Shown here piece by piece: positions 28,593 through 36,340 of a stretch of 63,713 bases of DNA (its first letter is position 1; each line of letters begins with the position of its first letter). This stretch comes from Clostridiaceae bacterium (GTDB taxonomy: Bacteria > Bacillota > Clostridia > Peptostreptococcales > Peptostreptococcaceae): the NCBI GenBank assembly GCA_902362365.1, contig CABIVQ010000011.1, positions 1-63,713 of the forward strand. Direction: 5' to 3'. Below the pieces are notes generated by a model, which saw only the letters and a list, made by a program, of their open reading frames with translations, had not been told where the DNA came from and ran no database searches. The position numbers and the translations under genes are program-made.

Positions 28593-29045
28593 ATGGTTAA
28601 AATATATTTGGACGGAGAAGAACAAACTAAAGAAATAGGATATAGATTAGGAAAATTACTTACACCAGGAAGTGTGATTTGTTTAATAGGAGACTTAGGA
28701 GCAGGGAAAACTACTATGACTCAAAGCTTAGCAAAAGCTATTGGTGTCGACGATTATATAACTAGTCCTACTTTTACAATAGTAAATGAATATGAAGGAA
28801 ATATGCCTTTATACCATTTTGATGTTTATAGAATTGGAAGTAGTGAAGAAATGTATGATATTGGGTATGATGAATATATAAACTCAGATGGTGTGTGTAT
28901 AATAGAATGGGCTAATTTAATAGAAGATATACTTCCTGATGAGTATTTAGATATAGAATTAAGTTATAAAGATATGGGAAGAGAAATGATATTAAAACCA
29001 GTTGGAGAAAAATATAAAAAAATCGTTGAGGAGCTGACAAAATAA
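28593..29045 (+). CDS. tsaE: tRNA t6A biosynthesis ATPase TsaE
   Basis: 150 aa, Walker A GDLGAGKTTMTQ (~37), TSPTFTIVNEY and YHFDVYRI blocks typical of TsaE. It is the ATPase of the TsaBDE complex, which makes N6-threonylcarbamoyladenosine on ANN-decoding tRNAs. Its stop overlaps the tsaB start by one base. The cluster tsaE-tsaB-rimI-tsaD equals ydiBCDE of B. subtilis. Confidence 0.95.
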   Translation: MVKIYLDGEEQTKEIGYRLGKLLTPGSVICLIGDLGAGKTTMTQSLAKAIGVDDYITSPTFTIVNEYEGNMPLYHFDVYRIGSSEEMYDIGYDEYINSDGVCIIEWANLIEDILPDEYLDIELSYKDMGREMILKPVGEKYKKIVEELTK

Positions 29046-29761
29046 TGAAAATACTAGGTATAGATACATCTTCAAATGCATCGAGCGTTGCTGTAATTGA
29101 AGATAATAAATTAATATGTGAATATACTGTAAATACAAAAACAACACATTCTCAAAAGCTTATGCCAATGATAGAAAATATGCTATCAATGAGTGATATA
29201 AATATAAAAGATATAGATGCTATAGCAATATGTATAGGACCGGGTTCATTTACAGGATTAAGAATAGGTATGGCGACTGCAAAAGCAATAGCACATGTAA
29301 ATAATTTACCTATAATAGGAGTAAATTCACTAGAAATATTAGGTGGAAATATGAATCTTTGTGATAAAAATATATGTTCTATACTAGATGCACAAAGAAA
29401 TCAAGTTTACACTGGAAGATATAAATTTGAAAATGGAAACATAGTTGAAATACAACCAGTAGATGTAGTTGAAATAGAAAATTTATTAGAAGAAATATCT
29501 AAGGATAACGAAGAGTGGATTTTAGTTGGAGAAGCTGTTTATAAGTATGAAGATAGAATAAAAGAAATAAAAAATATAAGAGTGCCATCTCCATCGCACA
29601 ATGTAACAAAAGCAAGTAGCTTATGTTCTATCGCTAAAGAAAAATATAATAAAAATATAGATGTTCATAATTGTTACGATATAAATCCAATGTATATAAG
29701 AAAATCTCAAGCAGAAGTTCAATACGAAGAGAAAATGAAGAGGTTAGAAAATGGTAAATAA
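29045..29761 (+). CDS. tsaB: tRNA threonylcarbamoyladenosine protein TsaB
   Basis: 238 aa. ASKHA fold with ILGIDTSSNASSVAVIED at the N-terminus and the hallmark IAICIGPGSFTGLRIGMATA (~60-80). It partners with TsaD and TsaE and lacks the TsaD metal site. Overlaps tsaE by 1 base and rimI by 11 bases, so the genes are translationally coupled. Confidence 0.95.
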   Translation: MKILGIDTSSNASSVAVIEDNKLICEYTVNTKTTHSQKLMPMIENMLSMSDINIKDIDAIAICIGPGSFTGLRIGMATAKAIAHVNNLPIIGVNSLEILGGNMNLCDKNICSILDAQRNQVYTGRYKFENGNIVEIQPVDVVEIENLLEEISKDNEEWILVGEAVYKYEDRIKEIKNIRVPSPSHNVTKASSLCSIAKEKYNKNIDVHNCYDINPMYIRKSQAEVQYEEKMKRLENGK

Positions 29762-30206
29762 TCTTGTAATAGAAGAAATGAAGGTCGATGATATTGACGG
29801 AGTTTTCGAAGTAGAGAAAAATTGCTTTGAAGATTATTGGTCAAAGGATTCATTTAAAAAAGAGCTATCTAATAATTTAGCAAAATACCTTGTTGCAAAA
29901 GTAGATGGTAAAGTAGCAGGATATGTTGGCATATGGTTTGTAGTAGATGAAGGTCATATAACAAATGTAGCAGTACATGAAGATTATAGAGGTCAAAAAA
30001 TCGGAGACCAATTAATAAAGGAATTAGTACAAGTATGTAAAGATAATAAAATTGTATCAATGACATTAGAAGTAAGAACTTCAAATACAGTTGCTCAAAA
30101 TTTATATAGAAAATACGGATTCAAGATGGCTGGAATTAGGAAAGAATATTATAGTAATAATAAAGAAGATGCCATAATAATGTGGAATGATATAAAAGAG
30201 GTGTAA
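29751..30206 (+). CDS. rimI: Ribosomal protein alanine N-acetyltransferase RimI
   Basis: 151 aa GNAT acetyltransferase; GAAGAGG upstream lies inside tsaB. The acetyl-CoA loop is [19 protein letters not shown] (~75-93), and the family end [16 protein letters not shown] is present. RimI acetylates ribosomal protein S18 in E. coli; in Firmicutes the substrate is less certain. tsaD begins 2 bp after its stop. Confidence 0.92.
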   Translation: MVNNLVIEEMKVDDIDGVFEVEKNCFEDYWSKDSFKKELSNNLAKYLVAKVDGKVAGYVGIWFVVDEGHITNVAVHEDYRGQKIGDQLIKELVQVCKDNKIVSMTLEVRTSNTVAQNLYRKYGFKMAGIRKEYYSNNKEDAIIMWNDIKEV

Positions 30207-30208
30207 GA

Positions 30209-31225
30209 ATGAAAGATGTAATAACATTAGCTATAGAAAGTAGTTGTGATGAAACATCAGCAGCCATATTAAAAAATGGTAGAGAAGTTTTATCAAATAT
30301 AATATCGACTCAAATTGAAACACACAAAAAATTCGGTGGAGTAGTACCTGAAGTGGCATCAAGAAAACATATAGAAAGTATTGATGAAGTTGTACAAGAA
30401 GCCTTAGATACAGCTAACATGGACTTTAAAGATATAGATCATATAGCCGTAACATATGGTCCAGGACTTGCAGGAGCACTTTTAGTAGGCTTATCACATG
30501 CAAAAGCATTAGCTTACACATTAGATATTCCACTGGTAGGAGTAAATCATATAGAAGGACATGTTAGTGCAAACTATATCGAGCATAAAGATTTAAAACC
30601 TCCATTCATAACTTTAATAGTATCAGGAGGGCATACTCATTTAGTTGAAGTTAAAGATTATGGAGTTTATGAAATTTTAGGTAGAACAAGAGATGATGCA
30701 TCAGGAGAAGCATTTGATAAAATAGCTAGAGCTATGGGCCTTGGATATCCAGGTGGACCAATAATAGATAGATTAGCCAAATTAGGTAATAAGCATGCCA
30801 TAGAATTCCCTAGGGCTCACATGGATGAAGAATATGACTTCAGCTTCAGTGGACTCAAATCAGCAGTGCTAAACTATCTAAATGCTAAAAAAATGAAGAA
30901 TGAAGAAATAATAGTTGAAGACGTAGCAGCATCTTTCCAAGAAGCGGTAGTAGAAGTATTATCAAGTAAAGCAATAAAAGCAGCTTTAGATAAAAATTAC
31001 AAAACAATAGCTTTAGCGGGAGGTGTTGCATGCAACTCATCACTTAGAGAAAAAATAACTGAAATGGCTAAAGAGCATGGTATTGATATTAAATACCCAC
31101 CATTAGTATTATGTACAGACAATGCAGCGATGATAGGATGTGCAGGGTATTACAGTTACATGAACGGAAGAAGAGATGACATGTCACTAAATGCCGTACC
31201 AGGACTAAAAATAGGTCAAAAATAA
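30209..31225 (+). CDS. tsaD: tRNA N6-threonylcarbamoyltransferase TsaD
   Basis: 338 aa, AGAGGTG before the ATG. It transfers threonylcarbamoyl to A37 of tRNA. The metal-binding HxxxH ([11 protein letters not shown], ~110) is clear, as are [25 protein letters not shown], the phosphate-binding SGGHTHLV and C-terminal [12 protein letters not shown]. Last gene of the tsa operon; the long palindromic element A lies directly downstream. Confidence 0.96.
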   Translation: MKDVITLAIESSCDETSAAILKNGREVLSNIISTQIETHKKFGGVVPEVASRKHIESIDEVVQEALDTANMDFKDIDHIAVTYGPGLAGALLVGLSHAKALAYTLDIPLVGVNHIEGHVSANYIEHKDLKPPFITLIVSGGHTHLVEVKDYGVYEILGRTRDDASGEAFDKIARAMGLGYPGGPIIDRLAKLGNKHAIEFPRAHMDEEYDFSFSGLKSAVLNYLNAKKMKNEEIIVEDVAASFQEAVVEVLSSKAIKAALDKNYKTIALAGGVACNSSLREKITEMAKEHGIDIKYPPLVLCTDNAAMIGCAGYYSYMNGRRDDMSLNAVPGLKIGQK

Positions 31226-31260
31226 ACTTATAATAATTCAAATTACTCCCCCTATTTCAA

Positions 31261-31391
31261 GGTTAGTTAATCGGTGGCCCCAACGAAGGGGAGAAAATAA
31301 AAAAAGTGACTACCATTTGCAGAATTTTCCCATCTGCATGGTAGTCACTTTTTTATTTTCTCACCGAGCTGCCGATCACCGATTAACTAAA
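31261..31391. repeat. Long palindromic element A (between convergent tsaD and MATE gene)
   Basis: An extended two-stage hairpin. Outer arms GTTAGTTAATCGGTG (31262-31276) and CACCGATTAACTAA (31377-31390) pair almost perfectly. After an asymmetric internal loop, 25-26-bp inner arms (31291-31316 and 31338-31362) pair with a single bulge. The apex adds TGCAGA/TCTGCA. Motifs shared with elements B and/or C: the apex CCATTTGCAGAAT, the left shoulder CGAAGGGGA (31284-31292) and the right shoulder TCACCGAGCTGCC. It may also end both convergent transcripts. Confidence 0.85.
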
Positions 31392-32768
31392 CTAAACCAT
31401 CTCTTTTACTAAGTTAGTAGCCCATTTTTTAGATAAGGCTCTAGGAACTCCGAATATAAATTTAGCAATTTCTTCAGTATAAGTTAATAAAACTAACATA
31501 AATATAGGAGCGCCTTTAAACGCAGCTAAAAATGTTAGTGGAAGGGACACTAACCACATACATCCTAATTCTAAAAATAATGAGTATTTCGTATCTCCAC
31601 CACTTCTTAAAACACCAATGACTATAAAGGTATTAAAAGCTTTTAGTGCCATTAATAGACCCATTATAATGAATATTTTTATTATATCTGGAGATAATTC
31701 CTTTGATACATTAAATACTTTTAATAATAAAGGTATATTAGCTATTAATAAAAGTCCAAATAGTAATCCCGTTAAAGATACTAGAATAGAGAATTTTTTA
31801 GAATAGCGTATAGCTTTTTCTATTTGGTCTGCACCTAATTCATTTCCAAGCATAATAGCAGCTCCATTTGCGACACATACAGAAGTCATAATAAAGAAGT
31901 TACCTGTACTAGTAGCTATTTGACTGGCCGCAATAGCGGAAGTACCAGCTTGAGAATATGCTACAGAGTATAAAACTGTCCCAAATGCCCATAGACTATC
32001 ATTTAAGAGTATAGGTAAACTTTTAGATGCAAAAGTTTTTAAGAAATCAGCCTTTATTCTTTTTACATCATTTAAATTGAATCTTAATATATAGTCCTTC
32101 TTAATGAAATAAATGTAAGATGTTATAAGCACTAATTCAATAATTCTAGCAATAACAGTAGCTAAAGCTGCACCTTTAACACCTAAAGCAGGCAATCCAA
32201 AGTTACCTAGTATAAGACCATAGTTTAATACTATATTTGTTCCTAAGGCTATGGTACTGCATATCATACCTAGTTTAGGGTTTCTAACACTTCTTGAACC
32301 CATACTAAAAACTGTACTTATTGCAATTATTGGATAGGAAAAAGTAACAATTCTAAAATATTCAATACATAGTTTAACAACCTCTGAATCATGAGAAAAT
32401 ATGTTTATTATTAATTTAGGAGCTATTAAAGCTGGAAGGAAAAATAAGCAACTAACTAAAAAAGCTAAAATTGTACTTAATCCAGTTACACTTCTAATAT
32501 TATTTACGTCTTTTTTTCCAAAAAACTGAGATATAAATATACCAGCACCACCAGTTATTCCATATAAAGTCATATTAAATAGGAAGAAAAATTGATTTGC
32601 AACTCCAATAGAAGCTACAGATGATTCTCCTAGGCTACTAATCATGACAGTATCAACTACATTAACAGAAGATGAAATCAAGTTCTGTACAATCATAGGA
32701 ATACAAAGTGATACTAATAACTTATAGAAACTTTTATTTTCTTTATCTAATTTAAATAATCCTTGCAA
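31392..32768 (-). CDS. MATE family efflux transporter
   Basis: 458 aa, TTG start (MQGLFKLDKENK) with GAGGTGAT just upstream. About twelve hydrophobic segments in two related halves. Family features include PMIVQNLISSSVNVVDTVMI at the N-terminus and VKGAALATVIARIIELVLI at mid-protein. It would export cationic compounds or drugs with Na+ or H+; the substrate is not predictable. It lies downstream of the ABC-F gene on the same strand, separated by a terminator, and its stop abuts palindromic element A. Confidence 0.9.
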   Translation of the reverse strand: MQGLFKLDKENKSFYKLLVSLCIPMIVQNLISSSVNVVDTVMISSLGESSVASIGVANQFFFLFNMTLYGITGGAGIFISQFFGKKDVNNIRSVTGLSTILAFLVSCLFFLPALIAPKLIINIFSHDSEVVKLCIEYFRIVTFSYPIIAISTVFSMGSRSVRNPKLGMICSTIALGTNIVLNYGLILGNFGLPALGVKGAALATVIARIIELVLITSYIYFIKKDYILRFNLNDVKRIKADFLKTFASKSLPILLNDSLWAFGTVLYSVAYSQAGTSAIAASQIATSTGNFFIMTSVCVANGAAIMLGNELGADQIEKAIRYSKKFSILVSLTGLLFGLLLIANIPLLLKVFNVSKELSPDIIKIFIIMGLLMALKAFNTFIVIGVLRSGGDTKYSLFLELGCMWLVSLPLTFLAAFKGAPIFMLVLLTYTEEIAKFIFGVPRALSKKWATNLVKEMV

Positions 32769-32835
32769 ATAATCACCTCGTTATAAATTTTTACATATTA
32801 AATGATAACACAATAATAGGTAGGGTTGGCAAGTT

Positions 32836-32868
32836 AAATAAAAGCAATTAGTTTATTAAACTAATTGC
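32836..32868 (-). terminator. Terminator of the ABC-F gene (minus strand)
   Basis: Perfect stem AGCAATTAGTTT / AAACTAATTGCT with a 3-nt loop, followed on the minus strand by TTTTATTT. The ABC-F stop codon lies inside the stem. Confidence 0.85.
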
Positions 32869-34775
32869 TCCCATTCTTCATAAAGAGCTTCTAGGTTGTT
32901 TTCAAGATTAGTTTTCTCTTGACTTACTTCTTTAGCTCTTTCAGGATTAGAATAGACTTCTTCTTGACATAGAAGTATGTCTAATTCTTCTATTTTAGAT
33001 TCAGTAGTTTCGATTTCTTTTTCTATATTTTGTCTTTTTGCCCTGTTTTTCTTTTCAGCTTCTCTTTGTTCTCTTTCTTTTCTTTTTTCTTCTTTTAGCT
33101 GAGTTTTAGTTTTTTCTTCTTTATCTTCTTCTTGAATAAGGCTCATCTCTTGAACTTGTCTTTTCTTAAACATATAATAATCATAGTTTCCAAGATATTC
33201 AGTTATACCATTCTCATCTAATACTAATATCTTATCAACAACGGTATTTAAAAAATATCTATCATGGGAAATAGTGAATATAGTACCAGTATAACTTGAT
33301 AAAGCCTCTTCAAGAACTTCCTTAGAATCTATATCTAAGTGGTTAGTAGGTTCGTCTAGAAGTAAGAAGTTTGCATTTGAAAGTATTAGTTTTAAAATAG
33401 CTACTCTAGCTCTTTCTCCACCACTTAAAGTTGAAATTTTCTTAAATACTTCTTCATCTTCAAATAAAAATGCACCAAGCATGCTTCTAATTTGAGTTTG
33501 AGTTAAGTGCTTATTACTATCCCAAATTTCATCTATAATGGTATTATCTAAGTTTAGTGTTTTTTGTTCTTGGTGGAAGTAAGAAACATTGACATTAGTA
33601 CCTAATGTTACACTACCACTTAAAGGAATTATTTCATTCATTATTATCTTGAATAAAGTAGATTTACCAATACCATTAGCACCAATAAGAGCAACTTTTT
33701 CTTCTCTGTAAATATCTAAGTTTAAATCTTTAAATAAAATTCTATTTCCATATCCCATAGATACATCTCTGACTTGAAGAACATCATTACCACTAACTAT
33801 AGATGGATTGAATTCAATCCGAGCTCTTTTTCTATAAGCTTCAGGTTTGTCTAGTACATCTATTTTATCTAGAGCTTTTTCTTTACTACGAGCTCTTTTT
33901 AAATGTTTTTCACGACCATATGCTTTAAGTCTCTCTATAGATTCCTCTTGTTTCTTTAAGTCTTTTTGTTGATCTTCATATTTCTTTAATTCTAATTCTT
34001 TTTCAACTCTCGATAGTTCTAAGAATTTAGAGTAGTTTCCATTATAAGTTTTTAATTTTTTATTATGAATTTCAAAGGTTCTATTGACTACTTGATCTAA
34101 GAAATATCTATCATGGGAAATCAGCATAACTGTTCCCTTATATTGTTTTAAAAATAGTTCTAGCCATTCTATTGCTTCAGAATCTAAATGGTTAGTAGGT
34201 TCATCCAGCATTAATAAGGTTGGCTTTTTTAATAATAATTTACCTAAAAGTATTCTTGTTTTTTCTCCACCAGAAAGTATGCTTATAGGTTTATTCATAT
34301 CATTATCACTAAATCCTAAGCCTTTTAATACACCCTTAGCTTCTGACTTATATCCATATCCATTTTTATCAGCAAATAGTTCTAGCTTATGTGAGTATTC
34401 ATTCATAAGTTTATCTAAGTAATCTGAGTTAGATTTTTCACCCTCTTCAGCAATTTTTAGTTCTAGATTTCTTAAATAAGTTTCCATATCTATTAAATCT
34501 CTAAAAACTTCTAGAACTTCATCTAGAATTGTATTTTCAGAGTGGAAATTCATGTTTTGTTCTAAATATCCAATTTCACAATCTTTAGCTGTGTATATAT
34601 CACCGCTATCATATCCATATACACCTGAAATTATTTTAAATAAAGTGGTTTTACCAGTACCATTAATACCGATTATACCGATTTTGTCTCCTTCATTTAC
34701 AGTAAAAGATACGTCTTCTAGTATAGAATCTATTCCAAAACTTTTATTTAAGTTATTACACGACAATACGATCAT
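32856..34775 (-). CDS. ABC-F family ATPase (YdiF-like)
   Basis: 639 aa; TAAGGAGGTAT precedes the ATG on the minus strand. Two ABC domains without membrane segments: Walker A GINGTGKTTL (~38) and GANGIGKSTL; signatures LSGGEKTR and LSGGERAR; Walker B LLMLDEPTNHLD and FLLLDEPTNHLD. A charged interdomain linker and a C-terminal coiled coil (~540-639, rich in E/K) complete the ABC-F plan. These proteins act on the ribosome as translation factors or as resistance proteins. Position between tsaD and rex matches ydiF in B. subtilis, which favours a housekeeping role. Confidence 0.9.
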   Translation of the reverse strand: MIVLSCNNLNKSFGIDSILEDVSFTVNEGDKIGIIGINGTGKTTLFKIISGVYGYDSGDIYTAKDCEIGYLEQNMNFHSENTILDEVLEVFRDLIDMETYLRNLELKIAEEGEKSNSDYLDKLMNEYSHKLELFADKNGYGYKSEAKGVLKGLGFSDNDMNKPISILSGGEKTRILLGKLLLKKPTLLMLDEPTNHLDSEAIEWLELFLKQYKGTVMLISHDRYFLDQVVNRTFEIHNKKLKTYNGNYSKFLELSRVEKELELKKYEDQQKDLKKQEESIERLKAYGREKHLKRARSKEKALDKIDVLDKPEAYRKRARIEFNPSIVSGNDVLQVRDVSMGYGNRILFKDLNLDIYREEKVALIGANGIGKSTLFKIIMNEIIPLSGSVTLGTNVNVSYFHQEQKTLNLDNTIIDEIWDSNKHLTQTQIRSMLGAFLFEDEEVFKKISTLSGGERARVAILKLILSNANFLLLDEPTNHLDIDSKEVLEEALSSYTGTIFTISHDRYFLNTVVDKILVLDENGITEYLGNYDYYMFKKRQVQEMSLIQEEDKEEKTKTQLKEEKRKEREQREAEKKNRAKRQNIEKEIETTESKIEELDILLCQEEVYSNPERAKEVSQEKTNLENNLEALYEEWEQLV

Positions 34776-34912
34776 AAATTTTATACCTCCTTAAACTACC
34801 TAAAATTATAATGTTTTGATATAATATAATCAAGGATATATAAGATGTTTTGAAAAAAGAAACATTTAAGGTGAATAGTTAATTAAAATTTAAACGACTA
34901 GGAGGTGAAGCT

Positions 34913-35542
34913 GTGGGTAATAAAAACATATCTATGGCTGTAATTAGAAGGTTACCAAAATATTACAGATATTTAGGTGACTTATTAGATAGAGATATAC
35001 AAAGAATATCATCAAAAGAATTAAGTGATATAATCGGATTTACTGCATCTCAAATTAGACAAGATTTAAATAATTTTGGAGGATTTGGGCAACAGGGATA
35101 CGGGTATAATGTTGATGCTCTACACCAAGAAATAGGAAAGATTTTGGGACTTGATACAAAATATAATGCTGTACTTATAGGTGCTGGGAACTTAGGTCAA
35201 GCAATAGCAAATTACTCAGGATTTAGAAAAGCTGGTTTTGAAATCAAGGCATTATTTGATGCAAACCCAAGAATGATTGGATTAAAGATAAGAGACTTCG
35301 AAATATTAGATTCGGAAGATATAGAGGAATTTATAAAGGAAAATGAAGTTGATATAGCTATAATGTGTATTCCTAAAAAAGGAAGTCAAGAGCTTGCAGA
35401 TAGATTAGTAAATGCAGGAATAAAAGGCATATGGAACTTTGTACCTGTAGATTTAGATGTTCCAGAATCAGTTATAGTTGAAAATGTAAATTTAACAGAA
35501 AGTTTATTTACATTATCATATTTAATGAAAGCAGAAGACTAA
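34913..35542 (+). CDS. rex: Redox-sensing transcriptional repressor Rex
   Basis: 209 aa, GTG start after AGGAGGTG. An N-terminal winged helix (VIRRLPKYYRYLGDL, ITSSEL-like, FTASQIRQDLNNFGGFG) precedes a Rossmann NAD(H) domain (AVLIGAGNLGQAIANY). Rex senses NADH/NAD+ and represses fermentation and reductive carbon genes when NADH is low. Next to the cooS region, whose promoter has a partial Rex-like palindrome. Confidence 0.96.
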   Translation: MGNKNISMAVIRRLPKYYRYLGDLLDRDIQRISSKELSDIIGFTASQIRQDLNNFGGFGQQGYGYNVDALHQEIGKILGLDTKYNAVLIGAGNLGQAIANYSGFRKAGFEIKALFDANPRMIGLKIRDFEILDSEDIEEFIKENEVDIAIMCIPKKGSQELADRLVNAGIKGIWNFVPVDLDVPESVIVENVNLTESLFTLSYLMKAED

Positions 35543-35583
35543 ATAAAAGTTCATATGGGGGATTTATTCTTAAAAAATTGGGG

Positions 35584-35620
35584 GAAAGGTCAGAAGGCAT
35601 AAGTCTTGTGACTTTTTTAT
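35584..35620 (+). terminator. Terminator after rex
   Basis: Stem AAGGTCA-AAGGC / GTCTT-TGACTTT with single-base bulges and a T6 run, about 40 bp after the rex stop. Confidence 0.8.
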
Positions 35621-35659
35621 TGTAAGGATTTTTATTATATAGAAACTCTACAAAAATAA

Positions 35660-35806
35660 AAATGGGCATGTTTTAGCGAGTTTGTATAATGACTGGCTCA
35701 GGTGTAAAATATAAAATCACTACAATTTGCAATGTTCTTTGTTGTATAGTAGTGATTTTATATTTACACTCGAGCCGACGGTACTTAAAACAAGTAAAAC
35801 AGCCCG
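35660..35806. repeat. Long palindromic element B (between convergent rex and ferredoxin gene)
   Basis: A multi-stage hairpin. Outer GGGC (35664-35667) plus TGTTTTA pair with TAAAACA plus GCCC (35802-35805). Middle GGCTC (35695-35699) pairs with GAGCC (35772-35776). The inner 21-22-bp arms 35702-35723 and 35749-35769 pair with one bulge. The apex contains ACAATTTGCAATGTTC, the same TTTGCA loop as element A, and the right shoulder CGAGCCGA resembles CGAGCTGCCGA of A. The arm sequences themselves are unrelated to those of A. Confidence 0.78.
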
Positions 35807-35819
35807 AATAATTTTTTAA

Positions 35820-35993
35820 TTACTCTCCTTGTTGTGGAGCATCCACAGGACATACTTCTGCACAAGATCCGCAATCAACACATTCATCTGCATTTATAAC
35901 GTATCTTTCATCCCCTTCAGATATACATCCAACTGGACATTCATCAGCACAAGCACCACAGCTTATGCAAGCTTCATTTATTATGTAAGACAT
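35820..35993 (-). CDS. 2[4Fe-4S] ferredoxin
   Basis: 57 aa encoded on the minus strand; GGGGAGG lies ~9 nt before the ATG. Two clusters of four cysteines in classic clostridial spacing: CISCGACADECP and CVDCGSCAEVCP. It starts MSYIINEA and ends PQQGE. It carries low-potential electrons and is a plausible partner of the CO dehydrogenase operon that diverges from it. A strong promoter lies upstream. The + strand reading across 35829-36038 is a shadow of this gene. Confidence 0.96.
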   Translation of the reverse strand: MSYIINEACISCGACADECPVGCISEGDERYVINADECVDCGSCAEVCPVDAPQQGE

Positions 35994-36031
35994 ATTAAAA
36001 TCCTCCCCTTTTTGAAATTATTATCAGTAAT

Positions 36032-36060
36032 ATTATAGCAAAATTAGAATAATATAACAA
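36032..36060 (-). promoter_or_regulatory. Promoter of the ferredoxin gene
   Basis: On the minus strand TTGTTA (36060-36055) and TATAAT (36037-36032) have a 17-bp spacer, about 40 bp upstream of the ferredoxin start. Confidence 0.7.
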
Positions 36061-36255
36061 ACATAAACATTCTACATAAAGCTGTGTTATACGACAAGAT
36101 AATGTTTTCCTAAAATAAAATTAATTAGAAAACTATAATTTAAAAAAAATCTAATTTAGAGTAAAAAATCGTAGATATATGGGTTAAAATTTGTTAAAAA
36201 TAATTTTAAAAATATGTTTGAATAAAATAACTAATGGTATTAATAGAAATAGATT

Positions 36256-36273
36256 ATGTTAAAAATTTAATTA
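36256..36273 (+). promoter_or_regulatory. Possible Rex operator upstream of cooS
   Basis: ATGTTAAAAATTTAATTA agrees with 11 of the 14 fixed positions of the clostridial Rex pattern TTGTTAANNNNTTAACAA. It lies ~70 bp upstream of cooS, whose genes are logical Rex targets. In AT-rich DNA such partial matches are common. The rest of 35994-36340 holds the ferredoxin promoter and no other feature I can name. Confidence 0.35.
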
Positions 36274-36340
36274 TCACAACTCAAATATCATTTCTTAAAT
36301 ATAGTCAAAACAATTATAAATGTTTTAAGGGGGATTTTTT

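Noticed and set aside
36191..36208. TTGTTAAAAATAATTTTA as a Rex operator
   Set aside because: Only the left half matches; the right half lacks TTAACAA. The site at 36256 is better, though still weak.
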